Assembly (NCBI RefSeq): GCF_029931775.1
Contig: NC_079321.1
Location: 9,578,501-9,642,500, forward strand
Length of the DNA stretch: 64,000 nt
Source: Euleptes europaea
Lineage: Eukaryota; Chordata; Lepidosauria; Squamata; Sphaerodactylidae
Direction: 5' to 3'
In this document: positions 35,291 through 60,671 of the stretch, in pieces
How positions within the stretch are numbered: position 1 is the stretch's first letter
Layout: every line of letters begins with the position of its first letter
Position numbers and translations under genes: made by a program
The notes under the pieces: model-generated
Told to the model about the DNA's origin: nothing
Seen by the model: only the letters and a program-made list of their open reading frames with translations
Database searches by the model: none

Positions 35291-35810
35291 CTTCAAGACT
35301 CTGGCTGTGGGCCAGCCTGAATAAAGGCACTCCTCCCCCTCCCTACTTGCCTCGGTTCCAAGATGATAAACCTGGAGGTCTGGCCTGATAGACCCTCTCT
35401 TTAAAGGGTTTGGCCATGTGCCTGCCTGCCTGAAGGAATCCCTCCCCCTCCCTGGCTGCCCTTGGTTCTGACGTGAGACCCCTGGAGGGGTGGATTAATG
35501 CGCCTTGCAATTCTCTGTGGCTCTTTGTGAAACACATGGCTCGTTCTATTGGGGATGCCTCAGTTCAAAGGTCAGAATGGATTCTCTATTGATTTCAGCT
35601 CCAAACCCTCTTGATAATGTCTTCTTCTAAAGCTAACACAGTGACACAGCAACCTCGGCTCCACCACCTTGCTTCAGCCCCTTGGTATTGATGCCTAACC
35701 CTAAGGGGGTTTCAGCGCAGGTACCGTTTCGAGAAGAGGCATGGTTTGCTATTGCCATCTCCATGGGTATCTTGGATCCGATTGTCAAGTATGTTTTTTG
35801 GAGGCAGTTT

Positions 35811-36150
35811 GGTGTAGTGGTTAAGAGCGGTGGCTTGGAGTGGTGGACTCTGATCTGGAGAACCAGGTTTGATTCCCCACTCCTCCACATGAGCGGTGGA
35901 CGTTAATCTGGTGAACTGGATTTGTTTCCCCACTCCTACACATGAAGCCAGCTGGGTGACGCTGGGCTAGTCACACCCTCTCAGCCTCACCTATGTCACA
36001 GGGTGCCTGTTGTGGGGAGAGGAAGGGAAGGTGATTGTAAGCAGGTTTGATTCTTCCTTGAGAAGTAGAGAAAGTCGGCATATGAAAACCAACTCTTCTT
36101 CTTCCTTCTTCTTTCTTCTTCTTCCTTCTTCTTCTGCTTTTGCTTCTTCT
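35811..36150 (+). mobile_element. tRNA-type SINE (type II), full length
   Basis: GGTGTAGTGGTTAAGAGCGG head (A box), GGTTTGATTCCCC (B box), tail GAAAACCAACTCTTCTTC running into a (CTT)n microsatellite. The reference copy for the family. Confidence 0.78.
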
Positions 36151-36159
36151 GCTTCTGTC

Positions 36160-36888
36160 ATACCTGTAATAGAACTTCAGTGGGAGAGTTCAGTCACAGC
36201 GTGTGTGGACTTTGTTCTCCCATGTGGGTTTTTGTGCAAAGTGTGAGCCCTATTGTGCATAGTGCACTACCGTGGGTGGCACACAGCTCACGTTAAGTCC
36301 CCAGGGCAGAGAGCGGAGAGGCAGTATGTCAAGTCGCACGCACCTTACCTATCGGAAGGTGTGCACAGGGGGAGTGGTGCTTATGGCGGAGGGGGTGCTT
36401 TGCTATTGGGTGTCTCCTTGGTGGCTTCCAGTCTGGTCCCATTGGCCAACCACTCGGTTAGCTTCCACAGCAGCCATGGATCCAGGGGCGTGGCTGCATC
36501 AAGGAAGGGGGAAATTGGGAACAAGCCCATAATAGGGCTCAAAAAGCTGCACCACGATTTCACCTGGCGTAACTTTATGCCAGGAAAAGTGGGTGTTTCC
36601 AGGTTTAAAGTCCACAGGAATTTGACTACCAGTGGCCCCACCCGCAGGAAGGCCTCCTTTGGCACCAGCGTGGGACTCTGCACTGGACTTGTGCTGCAGC
36701 AGGTTTTGCACCAGTGCCCCTGTGTTGTTGTGCTGTACCACTTCACAACCCCAGCACGAGTCCCCCTGTGCCAGCATCCATGCCAGTTTGGTTTCCCGCC
36801 ACCTCCTGAGGCACTTCGGGGGGGCCCTTCAGGATTGCATGGTTAAACACCTTTTGGTACAATATATCAAAGAGCCAGACAAGTCTCA
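36160..36888. other. GC-richer intergenic stretch, no supported gene
   Basis: Open frames exist on both strands, but none has a recognisable domain or coding-like context, and the block is missing after gene B. Likely repeat-derived. Confidence 0.4.
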
Positions 36889-37032
36889 TAAGAACATAAA
36901 AAAGGCCATGCTGGCTCAGAGCAAGGCCCATAAAGTCCAGCAGTTTTTTCACACAGTGGCCAACCAGGTGCCTCTAGGAAGCCCACAAACAAGATGACTG
37001 CAGCAGCACTATCCTGCCTGTGTTCCACAGCA
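36889..37032 (-). mobile_element. CR1-clade LINE 3' end
   Basis: Antisense match to the 3' terminus of the CR1 at 12300-15226 (CATAAGAACAT, GTGGCCAACCAGGTGCCTCT, ATCCTGCCTGTGTTCCACAG). Confidence 0.75.
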
Positions 37033-37800
37033 TCACAGTCTCCAAAGGTATGAATCATATTCACTAATGCAGGAATGAAAGACTGAGGTTCCAAAATAAA
37101 CATTAAAAAAATATCTGCATAAAGAAGAATTTAAATTTGTAAAAAAGCCATGAATAGTATTATTTGCTCTTATGGCACAAGCCAAAGATTCCAGATATAG
37201 ATCAAAAATAAGAGGAGAAAGAGTACCCCACTCAAGAGGGAATGGTGCAGAAAATATGCCATTAGTCAGCACTCTGGTTCTGGAAAACAAACAGAGAATT
37301 CTAATCCATTTCAAAAATTTGTGAGGAAAACCAAATTTAGTCAATGTAACAAAAATAAATTTCCAGTATATGTTGTCGAAAGCCTTTTTAGCATCAAGTG
37401 AGAGAACAGCAACTTGATCAGATCTCTTCCTATTCAAAGCAATAAAACCAGCAACCAGCCTAAAATTATCAGAGCCTTGCCTACCTTGTAACCCTTTGAG
37501 TTCTCTAAGCAAGAACAATAGTTAACATCTTAGCATGTACATTAATCAAATAAATAGATAGGAAATTTGCACACTGCATATGGTCTTTGCTGGGGTTTGG
37601 AATCACAGTAATATAAGCATCATATAATGACAATGGTAATAAACCAGACTCAGAAGTCTCATTATACAATTGGTTTTGGAATTTTAAAAAATCTGGAAAA
37701 GTTTTATACCATTCAATAGGCAAACCACCTGGTCCTGGAGATTTGCCAGAATGCATATTCATTATCACTGCCTTCATTTTTCATCTATACACAAAGTGTC
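37033..37800 (-). mobile_element. L1-clade LINE reverse-transcriptase fragment
   Basis: Minus-strand pieces HSGKSPGPGGLPIEWYKTF, YDAYITVIPNPSKD, VLSLDAKKAFDNIYWKFI, FGFPHKFLKWI, TNGIFSAPFPLEWGTLSP are L1 RT motifs in order, with a frame change near 37510. Part of it recurs after gene B (58055-58200), so the insertion predates the duplication. Confidence 0.72.
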
Positions 37801-38232
37801 AGCAATAAATGGTTGCTGAATAATGTATAACCGTGGAAGAGCACAGTGGTCCTGGCAATGGCTGTAGCAGCCATGAGCCAATGCTGGCTGGATTGATGGG
37901 TTTAGCAGGATCTGATAAGCAAGGGTATCGCTCAGCCTCCTAATAAAATTTGCAGAAAGGCACAGCCATTTACTGTGCTCTGCCTTCCCTGCACCCATAG
38001 TGGCTGCAGCGCAGAACTACATTAGAAGCAACATAAATTGAAATGCATTTGCAGAATGCAGCATGACCCCTGGCCTCAGGAGCCCACCAGCTGACTTGGG
38101 CCCCGGGAATTTTGTCCTCCCCGTCTCCTCCTCTTGGCAGCCCTGGGCACAATACCCATGAGGGACTGAACTGTGACCACAACAATCAACCCACTAATGA
38201 TTAAAGTTAAACAAGTTCAGCATTCATGCTGG

Positions 38233-39351
38233 AGTTTACAGTTAATATTTAAAACATTCAGTATAATTAATAATTAACGTTTCCAAATGATTTCATTGCT
38301 ATTGGACCGGAACTCATTTTTCATCAGATATAGATGCATCTTAAAAAACATAATCCATCGAATACTCTAAGACGGCACCATACAGACGTGAATGGGGTCA
38401 GCTCAATTTATGTTCTCCCCATTTTGTATGCAAGTCTGCATTGGTTTATGAACTAACCAAGAGCATGGGGCATTTTTAGGTTTCCTGTAGCTATGCTTAA
38501 TTTCCTTTATATATCGTCAAGCTTCCTCATGAACCACAATGAGATTTCATTAAATAAGTGCCTCTGGAGAAAATGGCTGCTTTGGAGGATGGACTCTATG
38601 GCATTATACCCTGCTGAGGTCCCACTTCTCCTGAAACCCCACCCTCACCAGGCTCCACCCTTAAATCACCAGGAATTTCTCAAACCACAGCTGGCAATCC
38701 AAGTTGCAGCCTGTCTTTTACATGCCAAACACCATGTGATTGATTTGACTACAATAATAACCAGTGTTCATGTATGTGATCAGCAAATGTCCTCTGAAAA
38801 TGTTGCATTTGTGTAGACTACATTGTTTAGCTTACCCTGACCACAAATACCTTTCCCCAGCCATCAATTATGGATCACTTCCATAATCTATACTAAAGTG
38901 TGCTATGATGGGAGGATCTGTCACTTAGCACACTGCGAACCACCATTCTGTCCCTGGAGGGGTGGCACTGAAGAAGGCCCCCTTCATTAATAACAAGATA
39001 GAGGAAAGGTGTTCAACAAGAGAAAAATTCAAGCTGCTCTTAACATGCTTATGAAAATTTTGGTTCAACAGTTGCCCAAGAGAATTCAGCAAAGCCACTC
39101 TCTGAACTGGAAGAACTAATGAGACAAATCTGCCAACCAATCCAAAGTGCTGGGTCTTCAGAAACAAGTCCAAAGAGTTAACACCTGTTCAGCAAAGTTT
39201 TCCTTTAAGGAGCCAGACACCACCCGCCCAGATAATAAGTAAAAGAAAGTCTAGATCATTAAGGATGGATTTAAAAATTAGAACTAAAAAACTAGGAGGG
39301 GAGGAAGGGCAGACTGTATTACTAGGATACTTATCATTGATTTACTAGAGT
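38233..39351. other. Duplicated 5' flank of gene B
   Basis: Aligns with the flanks of A and C. Contains a partial subfamily-2 hAT MITE in antisense at about 38561-38699 (GGAGAAAATGGCTGCTTTGG, CACCAGGCTCCACCC). Confidence 0.5.
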
Positions 39352-39448
39352 AACTATTTATTCTGTTCTTTCACCTGACAGAGACTGTTCTAGATCAAAT
39401 CGTGTTTTACCACTTTGGTGGGAATCGCTTTAGACAGCTTCTCAGGGC
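39352..39448 (+). promoter_or_regulatory. Conserved proximal upstream block, gene B
   Basis: Paralogous to the block before gene A and nearest to gene C: ACTATTTATTCTG, a pyrimidine run, CTGACAGAGACTGTTCTAG, then GTGTTTTACCACTTTGGTGG. Gene A lacks the ACCACTTTGGTGG part. Further up, AAGTCCAAAGAGTTAAC near 39170 resembles an HNF4/DR1-type half site; speculative. Confidence 0.4.
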
Positions 39449-54925
<15,477 letters not shown>

Positions 54926-55976
54926 AATCCAACCATGCTTAGCTTCCCTGTTCATTCCCCCTTAGCGCCCCCTCCTCTTCTGCACCTTTTTGCCTGCCAA
55001 GGACATTTCAGACTCAGTGTAGCTGGACTGTGCCTTGTCACAAACTTTAGCGCTTCATTTGCCTACCAGCCCCTCTCCAAGCTAGTTCAGAGACATAATT
55101 GAGTTAAAAATGTGGACCTCTCTTATTGAGTAATCTGCTACATAAAAACCAATACTGCTTCTGCGTCTACTGGTTTCTTGTATTGAGACATGACAAATGC
55201 CTTTGAATCACCAAGACCACACATTTGGTGTAGAGTAATATCTACTTCCAAGTGAGATCCATTCACTAGTCCTAGCTATGTAGACAAAACAAATCCATTT
55301 CATCAGTGCTGTGTTTTGGACATCAGAAGAGCTTTGCGACTACGTCAGGCCTCTGGGTTTGCTTACCCATCCCACTAACTCTGGAACTTCTTTGAGCAAT
55401 TAAGTCAGAGAAGGATACATAAAACAAAGACCTCCAATTCACTGAATGAGAAAGCAAACCCAACTGACTTAATTGTGAAACAATTTTTGGGTACAGAAAG
55501 GGATGCTGAGAATTGAAGATACTGGCTGGGATCCAGCGGGGCGTTTCTGCAGGCAGAAGGATTTCCTCCCTCAGAGCATGACTTGGCTGCATTGGGAGAC
55601 AAGGAAGGCATGCCCTTCAGGGGAAGAAATCATTGGATTTATTGGATCCCGGCCTCTGGCTTGTGCCATTCCACTCAGGCCCATTTCAGGCCTTTTTCTG
55701 GTGCAAAATACAAGGGAAAGCTGCTTTCAATAGAGGGAAACTTCAGACACGGCTGAGTGGAATGGTAAGATACAAGCAAACCTTTTCTATAAATACCTGA
55801 TTCTGTTGATGCTTTTCCATGGTTTGGCTTGCGATCAAATTCCTGCTCAGATAACAACTCACACAACACATCTGTTTCTGTCGTTATCACACCGCACATT
55901 GATGATCCTTGGTACATATATGTAATTTGGATTGTTAAAATTTGAGTGCATTGAATCTGTTATTAATGTTAGTCAT

Positions 55977-55982
55977 AATAAA
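55977..55982 (+). promoter_or_regulatory. Possible gene B polyadenylation signal
   Basis: I saw no AATAAA in the first 400 bases after the gene B stop, because the segment carrying gene A's signals is missing. This is the AATAAA noticed about 1.05 kb downstream. Use is speculative; a variant hexamer closer in is equally possible. Confidence 0.25.
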
Positions 55983-56453
55983 AAATAATAATTCTCCAGT
56001 ATATGACTTTGACTTTGCTTCCTATCTTTTATTTTATACTACTAAAACGGTTGCCATAGGTTTATGTGGCTACTCTATAGCTAGCCCTTTACGAACTTCA
56101 GACAACAGGTCAGGACTTCCACTGACTCAGCAAAAAAGGAGTGAGATGAGATGTGCAGCATCTGCACATTAGTGATACTTCGTTCTAAATTGCCAGAAAA
56201 CCTCTGAGAGAATTTTTATGAAAACATTGGACAGCGTAGGAGACAGAATATCTATCCTTGTAGGTCTCCCATATTCCAGACTCTTTGGCCCAAACAGCTG
56301 TTCCCCCATCATCTCCTTCTGAAACCAGTTGTCCAAGTAGGGTCATAACCATCAGAGACTAGAGCTTCCAGCACCCCTCTCAGTGAACAGCTCCAGAAGG
56401 ATGTCGTGCCACATAGCTTTGCAGGCTTCTGTCCCAGTCAGAGTCATCAAAGG

Positions 56454-56665
56454 GAGGGTCCGTGGCTCAGTGGTAGAGCATTTGCTTGGCATGCAGAAGA
56501 TCCAAGGTTCAATCCCCAGCATCACCAGTTGAAGGGACTAGGCAAGTAGGTGATGTGAAAGACCCCTGCCTGAGACCCTGGAGAGCTGCTGCCGGTCTGA
56601 GTAGACAATACTGACCTTGATGGACCAAGGGTCTGATTCAGTATAAGGCAGCTTCACATGTGTTA
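56454..56665 (+). mobile_element. tRNA-type SINE (type I), full length
   Basis: GGGTCCGTGGCTCAGTGGTA (A box), GGTTCAATCCC (B box), body GCCTGAGACCCTGGAGAGC, 3' part GATTCAGTATAAGGCAGCTT. Reference copy for the family. Confidence 0.82.
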
Positions 56666-57077
56666 AAGGCTGTCTGTGCCCCGAAACCAGGTTGAAAGCC
56701 AAACTAAAATACAGACATCTGAACGGCTAGAGTTGTTCAGCCACCAAAGGAGGAATTTTAACCTAGCGTAATACCAAGGCAATTTTCTTAGGGCACCACA
56801 GTACTGCACCTTTCCCTGTCCCTGTTTGGGTTCACAATCAGAGGAACCTGGTTGTGGCGCACTGATCCATTAAGAACTCATGGGCTGAATGCCAGTATAG
56901 TAGACAAGGGGGCTCCCTGATCAGGAGTTTCCCCCTCCCCCACTCATACCTTTTACTTTCCTCCCAGTTAGCCATATGGTCCTTACTGGGTCTCTGTTCA
57001 GGTTGTGGAACGCCTGGTCTCCCCAATACACCACAAGCTGTAGAATTCCTTGTGATTGGTTCTTTTCTCAGGTTTTC

Positions 57078-57190
57078 TCATGGCAGACAGAAGAAGGGTC
57101 TTTAGAGTGAGGGTGTGGAATGTTCTGCCCCCTTAAAGTTTGATGTTCCACTTACTTTACTCGCCTGTAGAAACTGTTGTGGTTAGGATT
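57078..57190 (+). repeat. 113-bp direct repeat, left copy
   Basis: From CATGGCAGACAGAAGAAGGG to GAAACTGTTGTGGTTAGGA; right copy at 59163-59275 with about three differences. Confidence 0.75.
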
Positions 57191-57477
57191 GGCAGTGGTT
57201 AGGATTAGCAGTGGTTTTAATATCCTTGGTGTTGGAACACCAAGTGCAAAACTGAGAATTTGTATATCTGTTTTCACCTTTTAAAATATAAAATCTTAAA
57301 TTGGAGAGCAAGCGTAGAACCTCCAGCACTGGAGGCAGTGGTCAGTGGAAACTACCGGATGAGTTATGCTTAACAAAAGCTTTAGCACTGTAAGGTGTGA
57401 ATGGCAATGGATGCATAACTCCCTTCACAAGGGAAGCAAATGCTCTTAGCTATCTTGTAGGAAACCATGGAGAACGG

Positions 57478-57479
<2 letters not shown>

Positions 57480-57530
<51 letters not shown>

Positions 57531-57556
57531 ACACACACACACACACACACACACAT
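57480..57556. repeat. (TC)n(AC)n microsatellite
   Basis: About 46 bases of CT repeats then about 24 of AC. Confidence 0.93.
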
Positions 57557-57649
57557 AAAGGCCATCTGAAGAAGAAAGTCTGTTCAACAACCTTTGGGAT
57601 TCATGGTGAAAGTTAGAAGTAGCCAGTAATTAATGTTTAAAAAAGAGAG

Positions 57650-58200
57650 ACCCAGACCCCTTTGCACTTGAACTCTACATTGGCAGTCATTGGGTCAGAT
57701 GGTGCCATGGTGCAGATTTGTCCCATTGTTTGGGATACTTTTCAGTTTATTTGGTCTGAAGATGTGGACAGGATCCTGAGAAGTTTGAGGACTAACCCAT
57801 GCTTGATGACCCTTGCCCTTCTTGGTTACTTAAATCTTCGGGGGGGGGGGGGCTGATGGAGTGCAACATGTTGTGGTGCATCCACTTCTAAAGAAGCCTG
57901 CCCTGGACCCAGGAGATCTCAATAATTATTGACCAATCTCAAATGAGGAGGCCCACAGACTGGATATGCTCAATCTACATTCCAATTCTGAAAAAAGGAG
58001 ATGTCAAAGACTGCAGTAACTGTTGGACCATTGCATTAATTTCTCCTACAAATCGAAACTCTCATTATACAATTGATATGAAAACATTTTATACCATTCA
58101 AAAGACAACCCATCTGGTACTGGAGATTTGCCAGAATTCATATTCATTATCATTGCCTTAATTTCATCCATATGCAACAAGCTGTTGCTGAATAATATCT
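57650..58200. mobile_element. L2, BovB and L1 fragments downstream of gene B
   Basis: Same order as after gene A: L2 piece (PIVWDTFQFIWSEDVDRI), BovB piece (CSIYIPILKKGDVKDCSN, 57950-58040), then antisense L1 (CATCTGGTACTGGAGATTTG). In A about 3.7 kb of other DNA separates BovB from L1; B shows the compact arrangement. Confidence 0.65.
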
Positions 58201-59162
58201 ATCCATGAAAGATGAAGGCGACCCTGGCAGTGGCGTGCTAGCTGGTCTTGCTTTGCTCCAATGCTGGCTCGGTTAATGGGTTTAGCAGGATGTGATAAGC
58301 AAGGTTATCCTTCAGCCTCCTAACAAAGTTTGCAGCTGTTTTCTGTGCTTTGTCTTCCCTGTACCCAAAGCAGCTGCAGTGCAGAACTGCATTAGAAGCA
58401 AAATAAATTGAAACCCATTTGCAGAATGCCGCATGACCCCTGGCTTCAGGAGCTTACCAGTTGACTTGGGCCCCAGGGAATTTTGTCCTCCCAGTCTCTC
58501 CCTATTGGTAGCCCTGGGCCCAATACCCATGTGGGACTGCACTGTGACCATGACGATAATTTTGAGGACTTATCATGTATCATTTGGAACTCTCGTTGAT
58601 CAAATTTCAAAATTAAAGGCTCAGGTTTGAAAGAAAGTATCAGGGCTAATATCACACTACCCCACTTAGTTAATGTTGTCATGATGTCACCAATCAAATC
58701 AACTTGGAGACCAGGAAAGTTTTTTGATGGGGGTCAGCTTGTTAAGCAGGTGAATGTGGCAGTTAGAGGAGTTTTTTTTATCCGTTTGACTTGCTACATA
58801 GGCTCTGGACAGAGGAAACCCTGATATGCTGATCTTTTTTTGTAACTGATTCTGTAACTGCAAGAGTTGACTACCTTAATATGTTCTACATGGGGTTGCC
58901 CTTGAAGATCGCTTGGAAGTTTCATCCAACCCACAATGTAGCTGCCCATCTCCCTACAGATTTAGGGAGACAGGAACATATTCAGCCTGCCTTATATCAA
59001 ATTCATTGGTTTAAATGGACAATTTAAGGTATTAGCTGTGACCTTTTGGGGAAAAAAACCCATGCCCTAGAACCAACATATTCCTAAATGAGCCTTCACT
59101 GAAGCTGTGTTTTTTTCCTAATCAGGGCCTACATCATAGTCCAACAGTGTACAAGGTAAAAG

Positions 59163-59275
59163 CCATGGCAGACAGAAGAAGGGTCTTTAGAGTGAGGGTG
59201 TGGGATGTTCTGCCCCCTTGAAGTTTGATGTTCCACTTACTTTACTCACCTGTAGAAACTGTTGTGGTTAGGACT
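59163..59275 (+). repeat. 113-bp direct repeat, right copy
   Basis: Near-identical to 57078-57190, followed directly by hAT MITE debris (59285-59560, including GGTAGGATTGCCAGATACAGG and GGAGGCTGGCATCCCTA). Confidence 0.75.
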
Positions 59276-59352
59276 GCCAATTTCCAGGTGGAACCTGGAG
59301 ATCTCCCGGAATTAGGGTTGCCAGGTCCCCCCGGCCATCGGCAGGTGATGGG

Positions 59353-59560
59353 GTGGTAGGATTGCCAGATACAGGTTGGGAAACTACTGGAGATGTTGAG
59401 GATGGAGTCCAGAGAGGACAGGGATCTCAGTGGGGTACAATGCCATAGAGTCCACCCTCCAAAGCATCCATTTTCTCCAGGGAAACTGGTCTCTATAATC
59501 TGGAAATGAGCTGTAATTCTGGGGGATCCCCAAGTCCCACCTGGAGGCTGGCATCCCTAC
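59353..59560 (+). mobile_element. hAT MITE (subfamily 2)
   Basis: TAGGATTGCCAGATACAGG, GGATCTCAGTGGGG, CCACCTGGAGGCTGGCATCC. Adjacent half-copies at 59285-59352 and 59578-59717 show repeated insertion here. Confidence 0.6.
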
Positions 59561-59887
59561 ATGGAATTGCACCTGACCTTCAGCCAATAAAGATCAGTTC
59601 CCCTGGAGAAAATGGCTGCTTTGGAGGATGGACTCTAGGACATTATACCCTGCTGAGGTCCCACCTCTCCTCAAACCCTCCTCTCCCCAGGCTCCATCCC
59701 CAAAGCTCCAGGAATTTGGCAAAGCCACTCTCTGAACTGGCAGAACTAACAAGTCTTATCTGCCAACCAATCCCGCGGGATGGCCTTCAGAAACGAGTCC
59801 AAAGAGTAAACACCAGTTCAGCAAAGTTTCCCTTTAAAGAGCTAGACACCGCTCACCCAGATAATAAGTAACACTAACACTAGGCAG

Positions 59888-59987
59888 AACAACTGTTTAT
59901 TCTGCTCTTTCAGCTGACAGAGACTATCCTAGATCAAATTGTGTTTTACCACTTTGGTGGGAATTGCTTTAGACGGCTTCTCAGGGC
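59888..59987 (+). promoter_or_regulatory. Conserved proximal upstream block, gene C
   Basis: Same block as upstream of B with few differences, including the TTCTGCTCTTTCAG tract and ACCACTTTGGTGG. Conservation here while flanking DNA has diverged suggests a retained promoter/5' UTR. Confidence 0.4.
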
Positions 59988-60619
59988 ATGGATTTAATGG
60001 ATCCGGTTTCACTCTTATTGCTCTTTGTCCTTACATTGGCATTCTTTCTGAAAAGGGACAGTTTCTGGAACACCAGCAGACGAGATCTTCCCCCAGGACC
60101 GAGGCCATGGCCCCTCATCGGAAACCTCCACCTACTAGACGTGAAGAGGCCTTACAGAACCCTGTCCAAGGTAAGCCTTTTTTGTTCTTTCCGTGCCACT
60201 CATAGATTCATGTGTGATGTTGATCTCTGTGTGGGCCAGAGAACATTCAAACTGCCCCCTCCCGACATATGGGCCATCGTTGTTTTGTTCTTGCTTATTT
60301 TATGTGTTGCAACTGCTGTTTCTTTGCTTACTGCTACCTAGTGAGTACCATGGGGAGAGCGCAGAGGGGCTTTCTGTCTGAAGAAGAAGGGATTAAATAG
60401 GTCCGTTACCTCCTCCTTGTGAGCTTCTGAGAAGCGTCTGACGGGGCTAGGGTTGCCAAGTGCCCGCTGGTGGCAAGTAAAATCCTGCCAAACCACAAGG
60501 CTGCCCGCTGGCCACCTGATGGCCAGTGTGTGAAAGGATAAAAAAGAATGGAGGATTTGAGAAGATGCGTTGAGAGCTTTTCCTTTAGCAGGATTCATGA
60601 TTCAGACCAGGAAACAGTT

Positions 60620-60671
<52 letters not shown>

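Larger units (their letters stand above)
34466..35535 (+). repeat. Minisatellite, about five units of roughly 110-120 bp, interrupted twice
   Basis: Units open with AAAGGCTTTGGCTGTGCACC or variants, continue CCAGCCTGAATAAAGGCACC, CCCTCCC, then GGAGGTGTGGTCTGACAGA. Starts near 34466, 34577, 34920, 35291 and 35398. Two hAT-type elements (34655-34861, 35041-35290) interrupt it. Not seen after gene B. Confidence 0.6.
54926..57640. other. Intergenic B-C, left part
   Basis: 54926-55500 matches the region after gene A (3' UTR and beyond) but lacks about 290 bases that include A's polyadenylation signals. 55500-57070 is not shared with A; apart from the SINE at 56454 nothing was recognised. Confidence 0.45.

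Noticed and set aside
34466-35535. CRISPR-like array (regular repeats)
   Set aside because: Units are long, diverged and contiguous without unique spacers, in a vertebrate genome: a minisatellite.
36253-36846. 197-residue open frame between genes A and B
   Set aside because: No recognisable motif, equal-sized frames on the opposite strand, and the block is not conserved in the B-C interval.
56454-56530. Candidate tRNA gene (good A and B boxes)
   Set aside because: The tRNA-like head continues into a repeated 140-bp body found elsewhere in the window and does not form a complete cloverleaf.
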